The position numbers were made by a program, and so were the translations under genes. A stretch of DNA of 5,493 nucleotides from JAVBKE01 sp031554215. GTDB lineage: Bacteria; Bacillota; Bacilli; JARBTR01. This document shows positions 1-5,493 of the stretch, one piece after another (the stretch's first letter is position 1; every line of letters begins with the position of its first letter). The notes beneath the pieces were generated by a model that did no database searches, was not told the origin of the DNA, and saw nothing but the letters and a program-made list of their open reading frames with translations. The stretch spans positions 1-5,493 of the forward strand of contig JAVBKF010000215.1 of NCBI GenBank assembly GCA_031554215.1, in the 5' to 3' direction.

Positions 1-518
1 TCGGTGTTAACTTCTGCGATAAACTTTTTCGAATAGAAAGAGAAATCGCAAAAGAATCGCCTGAAAAGAGATTTGAAATAAGACAAGAACGCAGTAAGGT
101 AGTCCTTGATGCCTTTTTAAGATGGCTAAGAGAAAACAAGGCTTCAGTCACTCCAAAATCACTTTTAGGCAAAGCATTCACATACTGCCTCAATCAGTGG
201 AGTACACTCATAACCTTCCTTGATGATGGTCGACTTGAGCTAAGCAATAACCGTGCCGAAAGATCCATTAAGCCCTTCGTGATCGGACGGAAAAACTGGC
301 TCTTTTCAAATACACCAAAGGGTGCCACTGCAAGTAGTATGATTTATAGCATTGTAGCAACTGCCAAACAGAATGGGATTATCCCATTCAACTACTTAAC
401 TTACTTGTTTGAACAGTTGCCCAACATTAACAGAGATAACTCCATTGAAATCGAGGCGCTTCTCCCTTGGTCTAAAAGCTTACCCCCCGATTGTTTTTAT
501 TCAAAAAAAGACGTATAA
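1..518 (+). CDS. IS66-family transposase, C-terminal part (partial at the left edge)
   Basis: This is the last 171 residues of a DDE transposase that moves the IS by cutting and joining DNA ends. The frame is open from base 3 to the TAA at 516-518, and the start lies outside the window. The diagnostic block is DGRLELSNNRAERSIKP followed by GRKNWLF. In IS66 transposases the glutamate of NNRAER (here bases 258-260) is the final acidic residue of the catalytic triad; the two aspartates would be upstream. After it comes the IS66 C-terminal domain, with IYSIVATAKQNGIIPFNYLTYL and a closing LLPW motif, as expected for a full-length C-terminus. No frameshift or internal stop is present in the visible part, so the copy may be intact. 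It runs convergently to the - strand operon. Confidence 0.93.
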   Translation, partial: GVNFCDKLFRIEREIAKESPEKRFEIRQERSKVVLDAFLRWLRENKASVTPKSLLGKAFTYCLNQWSTLITFLDDGRLELSNNRAERSIKPFVIGRKNWLFSNTPKGATASSMIYSIVATAKQNGIIPFNYLTYLFEQLPNINRDNSIEIEALLPWSKSLPPDCFYSKKDV

Positions 519-526
519 ACTCTTAT

Positions 527-553
527 GCCTTGATCTCTGATCTTGGCTTTTTT
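527..553 (+). terminator. Weak hairpin with T-run after the transposase gene
   Basis: Nine bases after the transposase stop there is an imperfect inverted repeat. GCC (527-529) pairs with GGC (545-547), and GATC (532-535) pairs with GATC (539-542). A symmetric TT/TT mismatch interrupts the stem, and the loop has three bases. Six T residues follow directly (548-553). The layout suits a Rho-independent terminator for the transposase transcript, but the stem is short and interrupted, so the call is weak. Confidence 0.3.
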
Positions 554-582
554 AGTTTATCCTCTTTTTCCTCTGTCATCTA

Positions 583-605
583 GGTGTCCGTGGTTTTACG
601 CTTAC
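583..605 (+). repeat. Right terminal inverted repeat of the IS66 element
   Basis: Read from the outer tip inward on the - strand, the sequence begins GTAAGCGTAAAACCACGG and continues to about base 583. The GTAAGCG tip matches the usual end of IS66-family elements, and its distance from the transposase stop (87 bases) is reasonable. The partner repeat on the left is not in the window, so the inner limit of the repeat is a guess; the outer tip is better supported. Confidence 0.7.
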
Positions 606-660
606 GCCCATAATTGAGAATCGGCATTCTTTATTCATTCTGTAACACCTCGCAACAAGC

Positions 661-691
661 AAAAAAAATAAGGGCATCTCCCGACACCCTT
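661..691 (-). terminator. Rho-independent terminator of the mnmA-recD2 operon
   Basis: On the - strand, AAGGGTGTC (691-683) and GATGCCCTT (678-670) form a nine-base stem. Seven pairs are Watson-Crick and two are G-U, around a GGGA tetraloop. One A and then eight T residues follow (668-661). The hairpin starts eight bases after the stop codon of the 37-residue gene. This is a strong intrinsic terminator, and its position is the best evidence that the small gene is real and is the last gene of the operon. Confidence 0.9.
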
Positions 692-699
692 TTCCTACT

Positions 700-813
700 T
701 TACATCATTCTTTTAATCGCCTTACGACATGCTTTCATATTCTTCTCATTAGCCATTGAGCCAATTGCGACACCAACACTCATTCCAACAAGACAAGCAA
801 ACGCTTTACCCAC
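700..813 (-). CDS. Small putative single-span membrane protein, 37 residues
   Basis: This short gene starts with GTG. GAGGTG (825-820) lies an ideal six bases upstream of the GTG at 813-811, and the TAA stop at 702-700 is followed directly by the strong terminator. The product begins MGKAFACLVGMSVGVAIG. It has a glycine- and valine-rich hydrophobic stretch at about residues 5-20, wide enough for one membrane helix, then a charged basic tail ending RKAIKRMM. This layout recalls the tiny DUF3918/YrzQ-like or YtxH-like proteins of Bacillales, and such a gene near recD2 fits what I remember of Bacillus gene order. The family name is tentative and the function is unknown. An overlapping ATG at 816-814 is in another frame and gives only an 11-codon peptide, so the GTG is preferred. 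Confidence 0.7.
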   Translation of the reverse strand: MGKAFACLVGMSVGVAIGSMANEKNMKACRKAIKRMM

Positions 814-897
814 ATGAATCACCTCACTTTACGGAACCTCTACATCCTATAGGTTGCGCAAATTCTAGGAAATCATTCTAATCACGTCCTACGGCAC

Positions 898-1086
898 TTA
901 CATTGTTGCCCGATTTGCCTCTTCAAAGAATAAATCATCCAATGAACTGAGCGAGCCATCTTCCTCTACCTGACGTGTATGTATTTTTCCTTTGATAATT
1001 GCAAGCTCAATACAACACTCCCGGCAATAGTATTGATTTACACCAATTTTGCCGATATCTCTACTTTTACAATTTGGACAAGTCAT
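898..1086 (-). CDS. Small zinc-ribbon protein downstream of recD2, 62 residues
   Basis: The product starts MTCPNCKSRDIGKIG and carries two cysteine pairs, C3-x2-C6 and C21-x2-C24 (with C25 adjacent). This is a classic treble-clef or zinc-ribbon arrangement expected to bind one zinc ion. The rest is a short hydrophobic strand (ELAIIKGKI), the segment QVEEDGSLSSLDDLF and an acidic tail. The start is the ATG at 1086-1084, preceded by TGAGG nine bases upstream. The frame could extend to a TTG at 1113, but that codon lacks a good binding site and would put nine extra residues before the CPNC pair. Similar small zinc-ribbon proteins occur near recD2 in Bacillus relatives, but I cannot name the gene with confidence. 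Its role is unknown; nucleic-acid or protein binding is a guess from the fold. Confidence 0.8.
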   Translation of the reverse strand: MTCPNCKSRDIGKIGVNQYYCRECCIELAIIKGKIHTRQVEEDGSLSSLDDLFFEEANRATM

Positions 1087-1113
1087 TTCGCTCAACCTCA
1101 CATTAATCCGCAA

Positions 1114-1172
1114 TATACGATTGCTCTTTTTTAGCCATTCTGACCAAAATTAGCACGGGTTATACGATTGCT
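1114..1172. repeat. 12-base direct repeat pair in the recD2 to zinc-ribbon gap
   Basis: TATACGATTGCT occurs exactly at 1114-1125 and again at 1161-1172, with start points 47 bases apart. Both copies lie in the 107-base gap upstream of the zinc-ribbon gene. The match ends sharply at 12 bases on both sides. It could be a paired regulatory site, a small duplication scar or chance. The copy at 1114 overlaps a TATATT sequence on the - strand that could serve as a -10 element, though no good -35 partner is visible. Confidence 0.4.
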
Positions 1173-1193
1173 AGCTGTTAAGAAGAATATCCG

Positions 1194-3611
1194 TTATCGT
1201 TCGCTTGCTTTTTCAAAATCATACGGTGATACGTCGTCCATGCCGATCAATGGATTGGTGTGAAAAAGTGCCTCTTCATAACTGAGCTCCGCAAGCGGTT
1301 CTGCTTCATCTAGAACTAGTTTTCTTGCCGCTTCGTTCTCATTACCATCATCAATAAATCGCTCCCTGAGCATCGTCATTCGCTCATTTTCAATACTACG
1401 CTCAACACCATATTTCAGTGCCTCAGCTTCACCACATAGAATCAGAAACTGCTTACTTCTCGTAATTGCAGTGTAGATCAAATTCCTTCTCAGCATTCGG
1501 GCGTAGCTTTTTACAATCGGTAGAATGACAATCGGGAATTCACTGCCTTGCGATTTGTGAATCGAGCAACAAAATGCATGAGTAATTTGGATTAAATCTT
1601 GCCTTGTATATTCAGCCTCTATCCCGTCATAGGAGACATAAATCATGTCCTGCTTATCGACATTTTCCTTTGCGTAAATGATCGAAATAATTTCACCAAT
1701 ATCACCATTGAAAATATTGATTTCTGGACGGTTCACCAGTTGCAACACCTTATCGCCAACACGGTAAGTCACTTCGCCAAACTTGACTTCCCGTTTCGTT
1801 TTCGCTTGGTTGCCGTTAAATATTTCTTGGAGCATGACATTCAGCGCATCAATCCCAGCAGCGCCACGATACATTGGCGCTAGCACCTGAATATCCCTCG
1901 TTCGGTACCCCTTTTGTATGGCGTTTGCAGCGACCTGCTTAATCACGTCAGCCACTTGATTACTGTAGCATGGGAAGAATGAACGATCGGCTTTCTGCTG
2001 AAATAAATCTGGCGGTAATTCACCCTTTTTCATATGATGGGCCATCTCGATAATCGAGGAACCATCTTCTTGGCGGAAAATTGTCTGTAGTCTGGCAGTG
2101 GCAATCGCTTCCGCTGCTAATAAATCTTTCAGTACTTGTCCTGGTCCGACAGATGGCAACTGATCCTCATCTCCGACGAAAATGACTTGCGCCTGCTCGG
2201 GAATTGATTTCAGCAACTGATTCATCAGCCATGTATCAATCATTGAACTTTCATCAATAATGATCAATCGACCAGCAATTGGACTGTCTTCATCATGCTG
2301 AAAACCATCAACACCGTTCCATCCAAGGAGGCGGTGTATCGTCATCGACGGCAAACCTGTTGACTCATTCATCCGCTTTGCCGCACGTCCTGTCGGTGCC
2401 GCTAGCACAAATGGAAATGGTTCACCATCTTTGTAAGCGTGCTGATCGAGCGATAACCCGTGTAGTTCAGCATACAACTCAACAATCCCTTTGATGACGG
2501 TCGTTTTCCCTGTACCTGGACCCCCAGTTAGAATCATCATTGGTGAATGTAATGCTTCATAGATAGCCGTTCTTTGCTCCTCTGCATAGGAAATCCCGAG
2601 CCTTTCCTCGAGCTCACCGAGCTTCAATAAAAACTCCGCCTGCGGAAATTGATCAGCAAATTGTTCTTGCTCTAAGAGCCGCTTCACACCCGACACGATT
2701 CCTCGCTCTGCATAATACAGTGACGGCATGAATACATTGTCGCCATCCCAAACCACTTTTTCCAGCTCACTAAGAATCGCTAACTGATCAGACATCAAAG
2801 TCGTGTCGACGACCTCTGAAGGATTTTTATTTAAAACATCTCCAGTGTATTGGATCAGCTCACTCGCCAGCACAAACGTATGCCCCTGCTTCATACTTAG
2901 TTGATTGACCACGTACAAAAGCCCGGCGCGCACTCGAAATGGATGGAGGTCGTGAAACCCTAGTTGATGCCCGACCTCATCAGCACGACCAAAGCCAATC
3001 CCATCGATATCTTCAATTAATTGAAACGGATTCTCTTCGATGATGATGAGTGCTTTTTCTTGATAGGATTGAAAAATTTTCGTAGCAATTTGCGGACCAA
3101 AGCCAAAATTGTTGAGACCAATGAGCACATGTTCCATCCCTTGATTCTCAATCAGTGCATCAATGATCACCTTTGCTTTCTCACTACCCAGTTTTGGAAC
3201 AGTATCCAAAACGGACGGAGACGCCATAATTTTACCAACAGCTTCACTGCCAAGATGCTCAACAATTGTCTCCGCGGTTCGTTTACCAATGCCATGAAAT
3301 AAATCACTCGATAAATAAGCGACCACACCTTCTTTAGAATTTGGCATTTCCCGTCTAAATGTATCTGCGTGAAACTGCATCCCAAAGCGTGGATGTTCCT
3401 TCATTTTTCCTGTGAAATGATAGACTTCTTCTTCGTGCATCATCGGAAAATATCCAGTAACAACTGCTTCTTTTTCATCTGTGACATTAGTCTCAGTGAC
3501 ACGAACACGAACCACTGAGTACATATTACTATCATTGTGAAAAATCGTTACAAGGTGTCTTCCCTTGATAAACGATTGATCACTGCCTGCTAGGTTTAAC
3601 GTCTCTTGCAC
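1194..3611 (-). CDS. recD2: RecD2 (YrrC-type) ATP-dependent 5'-3' DNA helicase
   Basis: RecD2 is a superfamily 1B helicase that unwinds DNA 5' to 3' using ATP. It works without RecBC and in Bacillus is linked to DNA repair and replication-fork maintenance. The product has 805 residues, close to the family's usual size of roughly 800. An N-terminal beta-rich domain is followed by helix-hairpin-helix segments at about residues 104-121 (FHGIGKRTAETIV), 138-153, 166-180 and 202-218 (IDGIGFGRADEVG). The helicase motifs are complete: Walker A GGPGTGKT at 363-370, motif Ia AAPTGRAAKRM at 404-414, motif II IIIDESSMID at 450-459, motif III GDEDQLPSVGPG near 480-491, FRQ at 512-514, motif V SIHKSQGSEFP at 683-693 and motif VI YTAITRSK at 713-720. 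The start is the GTG at 3611-3609, six bases after GAGGTG. An in-frame GTG at 3620 lies inside that binding site and is less likely. The stop is TAA. Confidence 0.96.
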   Translation of the reverse strand: MQETLNLAGSDQSFIKGRHLVTIFHNDSNMYSVVRVRVTETNVTDEKEAVVTGYFPMMHEEEVYHFTGKMKEHPRFGMQFHADTFRREMPNSKEGVVAYLSSDLFHGIGKRTAETIVEHLGSEAVGKIMASPSVLDTVPKLGSEKAKVIIDALIENQGMEHVLIGLNNFGFGPQIATKIFQSYQEKALIIIEENPFQLIEDIDGIGFGRADEVGHQLGFHDLHPFRVRAGLLYVVNQLSMKQGHTFVLASELIQYTGDVLNKNPSEVVDTTLMSDQLAILSELEKVVWDGDNVFMPSLYYAERGIVSGVKRLLEQEQFADQFPQAEFLLKLGELEERLGISYAEEQRTAIYEALHSPMMILTGGPGTGKTTVIKGIVELYAELHGLSLDQHAYKDGEPFPFVLAAPTGRAAKRMNESTGLPSMTIHRLLGWNGVDGFQHDEDSPIAGRLIIIDESSMIDTWLMNQLLKSIPEQAQVIFVGDEDQLPSVGPGQVLKDLLAAEAIATARLQTIFRQEDGSSIIEMAHHMKKGELPPDLFQQKADRSFFPCYSNQVADVIKQVAANAIQKGYRTRDIQVLAPMYRGAAGIDALNVMLQEIFNGNQAKTKREVKFGEVTYRVGDKVLQLVNRPEINIFNGDIGEIISIIYAKENVDKQDMIYVSYDGIEAEYTRQDLIQITHAFCCSIHKSQGSEFPIVILPIVKSYARMLRRNLIYTAITRSKQFLILCGEAEALKYGVERSIENERMTMLRERFIDDGNENEAARKLVLDEAEPLAELSYEEALFHTNPLIGMDDVSPYDFEKASER

Positions 3612-3616
3612 GTCTT

Positions 3617-3623
3617 TCACCTC
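3617..3623 (-). promoter_or_regulatory. Ribosome binding site that decides the recD2 start
   Basis: GAGGTGA on the - strand is a near-perfect Shine-Dalgarno sequence, with GAGGTG six bases before the GTG at 3611. The upstream in-frame GTG (3620-3618) is part of this sequence and has no binding site of its own at proper distance. The ATG at 3625 is out of frame and stops after two codons. The same GAGGTG, six-base spacer and GTG arrangement is used by the 37-residue gene at 813. Confidence 0.75.
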
Positions 3624-3658
3624 ATTTTAGGTCATTTAATTCTTTATCCTAAGCCAGC

Positions 3659-5008
3659 TTACGTTCGGTAAGTCACCTGCACACCCACTTGCTGAAGGAA
3701 GCTGAAATAGTCTGGACAAGTCTTTGACGTGCAGCCCGGATCGGCTATTTCCACACCACTAACAACGGTTCCGACAAGTGAAAAGGCCATAGCAACCCGG
3801 TGATCATCAAATGTTTCAAGCAAGGCTGGTTTCGGCGTACCAGGATGTATGGTCAGTCCGTCAGATTGTTCTGTAACACTAATTCCCAATTGCGTTAGTA
3901 GCGCGCAAGCCACACGAATCCGGTCTGATTCGTGGTGACGAATATGAGCAACATTCGTGATTGTAATCGGACCATCTGCAAATGGCGCAATCGCTGCAAG
4001 TGTTAATGCTTGATCAGAACACGCCTTCATATCAAACGCGAAATTCCCCTTCAATTGTTTCGGACCACACACGGTGATTGAATCGTCACCACGTTCGACA
4101 GTACAGCCCATCGTTTCAAGGAAATCCACAAATTTCACATCTGGCTGCATCGAGAAATAGGAGAGCTGGTTGACGCAGACCGTTCCGCCGGTAATCGCAG
4201 CCAAGGCAAAGAAATAACAAGCCGTAGAGGCATCGGGTTCCAAATGAACAGCCGTCCCCTCATACGCCTGCGGCTGAATTATGATTTCACTAAAATCAGG
4301 ACGATACGTTGCGTGAGCACCGAACTGTTTCATCATATCAACAGTAATTTGAATATAGTCGGGCTGTACGATTCCGTCCGTCACTTCAATGGTAACAGTT
4401 TCTTTCGCGCATGGGCTTGCGATCAATAAACCGCTAATAAATTGACTCGACATTTTTCCAGAGATCACTACTCTGCCACCAGTCAATGCTTTTCCTTGGA
4501 TATTGATCGGGAACTCTCCCTGATTAGCTGTATAGTCAATGTTGGCACCCAAATCATGCAAAGCCGTAATCAGTGGCTCGATTGGCCTTTTTGACATTCG
4601 TTTACTAGCCTTTATGCACCACTCACTGTCATTGCCGAGTGCCGCCAAAAGTCCTGGTAGAAATCGCGCTGTTGTCCCTGCAGCACCAATGTAGAGTTCC
4701 TTCCGGCAAGGCATCTGTCCTGCTACCCCTTTGATCACAACCGTCTCATCAGTGATGGTCACATCGGCACCGAGTGCTTTCAACGTGTCGAGGCACCAGT
4801 ACGTATCATCGCTTTTTAACAAGCCAGTAATCGTTGACTCTCCCTTGGCGAAAGCAGCAAGAATCAAAGCCCGATTGGAGAAACTCTTACTCCCAGGCAG
4901 AGTTAATTGTGCCTCAATCGCTTTGACCGCTGGCGCAATCTGGACAGATTTGACACCTAGTAATGCTGACCACGGTGACCTTGCCTTCATATCTGATTCA
5001 GTTGTCAA
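3659..5008 (-). CDS. aroA: 3-phosphoshikimate 1-carboxyvinyltransferase (EPSP synthase)
   Basis: The enzyme joins phosphoenolpyruvate (PEP) to shikimate-3-phosphate, the sixth step of the shikimate pathway to chorismate and aromatic amino acids. The 449-residue product keeps the family blocks: LPGSKSFSNR at 37-46 (K41 and R46), GAAGTTARF at 108-116, GKMSSQF at 184-190 for the phosphate of shikimate-3-phosphate, CSDQALT at 330-336 (D332, the likely catalytic aspartate), HHESDR at 358-363 (E360, R363), DDHR at 401-404 (R404) and CTSKTCPDYF with K429. The loop at 108-116 differs from the E. coli GNAGTAMRP. The start is a TTG preceded by a GGGGGG tract eight bases upstream. It gives about 20 more residues before LPGSK than E. 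coli has; ATG at codon 7 is the alternative but lacks a binding site. It lies 50 bases after mnmA and 47 before recD2, with no terminator on either side. B. subtilis calls this gene aroE. Confidence 0.95.
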   Translation of the reverse strand: MTTESDMKARSPWSALLGVKSVQIAPAVKAIEAQLTLPGSKSFSNRALILAAFAKGESTITGLLKSDDTYWCLDTLKALGADVTITDETVVIKGVAGQMPCRKELYIGAAGTTARFLPGLLAALGNDSEWCIKASKRMSKRPIEPLITALHDLGANIDYTANQGEFPINIQGKALTGGRVVISGKMSSQFISGLLIASPCAKETVTIEVTDGIVQPDYIQITVDMMKQFGAHATYRPDFSEIIIQPQAYEGTAVHLEPDASTACYFFALAAITGGTVCVNQLSYFSMQPDVKFVDFLETMGCTVERGDDSITVCGPKQLKGNFAFDMKACSDQALTLAAIAPFADGPITITNVAHIRHHESDRIRVACALLTQLGISVTEQSDGLTIHPGTPKPALLETFDDHRVAMAFSLVGTVVSGVEIADPGCTSKTCPDYFSFLQQVGVQVTYRT

Positions 5009-5058
5009 AATGATTTCCCCCCGCTTCTTCTGAGCCTACTACTAATCACAAATCGTGC

Positions 5059-5493
5059 CTACCCTAGATAATCCATTTTCTGACCGTTTTTAAAAACCTC
5101 ATCAATCGTTCCACCACCAAGACAAACCTCACTATCATAGAAAACAACGGCTTGCCCTGGCGTGTTAGCGCGCACAGGCTCTGCAAACACGACATGAATT
5201 TTGTCATCATCGGTCCACTCAATCGTTACGCGCGTATCCTTCTGACGATAGCGAAATTTAGCAGTGCAAGCAAACGGACCGACCGGTTTTTCACGAGCAA
5301 TCCAATTGATTTGATTTGCCATGAGCGACGTAGAATACAGTGAATCATGATGAAAACCTTGTTCTACCAGTAACACATTCTGCTCTAAATCTTTCCCGAC
5401 GGCAAACCAAGGCGCGTGTACAAGCTTATCTTTACTACCACCAATGCCAAGTCCATGTCGCTGCCCGATTGTATAGTACATGAGACCATCATG
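5059..5493 (-). CDS. mnmA: tRNA-specific 2-thiouridylase MnmA, C-terminal part (partial at the right edge)
   Basis: MnmA (TrmU) uses ATP and sulfur passed from a cysteine desulfurase to make 2-thiouridine at wobble position 34 of the tRNAs for Lys, Glu and Gln. Only the last 144 codons are here, and the frame stays open to the right edge. The visible part begins HDGLMYYTIGQRHGLGIGG, the highly conserved MnmA block in the central domain. The C-terminal beta-barrel follows, with WFAVGKDLEQNVLLV, FRYRQKDTRV and the late motif VRANTPGQAVVFYDSEVCLGGGTI, typical of the family end. The ATP-binding PP-loop and the catalytic cysteines lie outside the window. The ATG at 5481 is internal, not the start. 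The stop is TAG, and the visible sequence is undamaged. Confidence 0.97.
   Translation of the reverse strand, partial: HDGLMYYTIGQRHGLGIGGSKDKLVHAPWFAVGKDLEQNVLLVEQGFHHDSLYSTSLMANQINWIAREKPVGPFACTAKFRYRQKDTRVTIEWTDDDKIHVVFAEPVRANTPGQAVVFYDSEVCLGGGTIDEVFKNGQKMDYLG

Larger units (their letters stand above)
1..605 (+). mobile_element. Right-hand part of an IS66-family insertion sequence
   Basis: The segment contains the end of an IS66-type DDE transposase, about 87 bases of non-coding tail, and a terminal sequence whose outer tip reads GTAAGCG inward on the - strand. IS66-family elements characteristically end in GTAA, so the boundary is placed at base 605. The left end, and any accessory genes (tnpA/tnpB) that IS66 elements usually carry upstream of the transposase, lie outside the window. 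IS66 elements normally duplicate 8 bases of target, so GCCCATAA at 606-613 is the predicted right copy; it cannot be confirmed here. The element sits downstream of the operon terminator, so it probably does not break a gene of that operon. Confidence 0.85.

Noticed and set aside
614..817. 67-codon open frame on the + strand between the IS and the operon end
   Set aside because: It runs across the terminator and antisense to the 37-residue gene, has no convincing ribosome binding site, and the opposite strand explains the region better.
1112..1117. TATATT on the - strand as a -10 promoter element for the zinc-ribbon gene
   Set aside because: No -35 hexamer is found at 16-18 bases upstream; the best TTG-containing candidate is about 24 bases away. 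Kept only as a remark under the direct repeat.
1151..1173. TAGCA/TGCTA inverted repeat downstream of recD2 as a terminator
   Set aside because: Only five pairs around a 13-base loop, with no proper T-run on the - strand, so it is unlikely to end transcription.
3167..3385. 72-codon open frame on the - strand inside recD2
   Set aside because: It is an out-of-frame shadow of the helix-hairpin-helix region of recD2, whose frame is intact with all motifs.
4731..5033. 100-codon open frame on the + strand opposite the start of aroA
   Set aside because: It is antisense to a clear EPSP synthase and has no recognisable domain; similar shadows lie opposite recD2 and mnmA.
5009..5058. Possible terminator or promoter between mnmA and aroA
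   Set aside because: I see no hairpin with T-run and no -35/-10 pair in these 50 bases; the G-rich tract is better read as the aroA ribosome binding site.

Overview
The window looks like chromosomal DNA of a low-to-mid GC Firmicute of the order Bacillales. The evidence is the pairing of mnmA (tRNA thiolase) and recD2 (YrrC-type helicase), two small genes after recD2 of the kind seen there in Bacillus relatives, strong GAGGTG-type ribosome binding sites, and a Firmicute-style terminator. The genus cannot be fixed from the sequence alone.

Layout. Bases 1-605 are the right-hand end of an IS66-family insertion sequence on the + strand: the last 171 residues of its DDE transposase, a short tail and a right inverted-repeat tip at 605. 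The rest is a run of genes all on the - strand, so transcription goes from high to low coordinates. The order is: the C-terminal 144 codons of mnmA (5493-5059), aroA for EPSP synthase (5008-3659), recD2 (3611-1194), a 62-residue zinc-ribbon protein (1086-898) and a 37-residue putative single-membrane-span protein (813-700). A clear Rho-independent terminator (691-661) closes the run. Gaps are 50, 47, 107 and 84 bases. I see no terminator before 691, so one operon is plausible, with its promoter beyond the right edge. The IS lies 56 bases past the terminator and probably leaves the operon intact.

Function. MnmA makes 2-thiouridine at the wobble position of tRNA. AroA performs the sixth step of the shikimate pathway. 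RecD2 is a 5'-3' helicase of DNA repair and replication. These roles are not biochemically linked. mnmA and recD2 neighbour each other in Bacillus relatives, usually with a TPR-protein gene (yrrB) between them. Here aroA occupies that position, which is the main oddity of gene order. Its product also has an unusual phosphoenolpyruvate-loop sequence. Three of the five gene starts in the operon appear to be non-ATG (TTG for aroA; GTG for recD2 and the 37-residue gene). I found no CRISPR array, tRNA, rRNA or convincing new multigene system; the findings are modest and specific.
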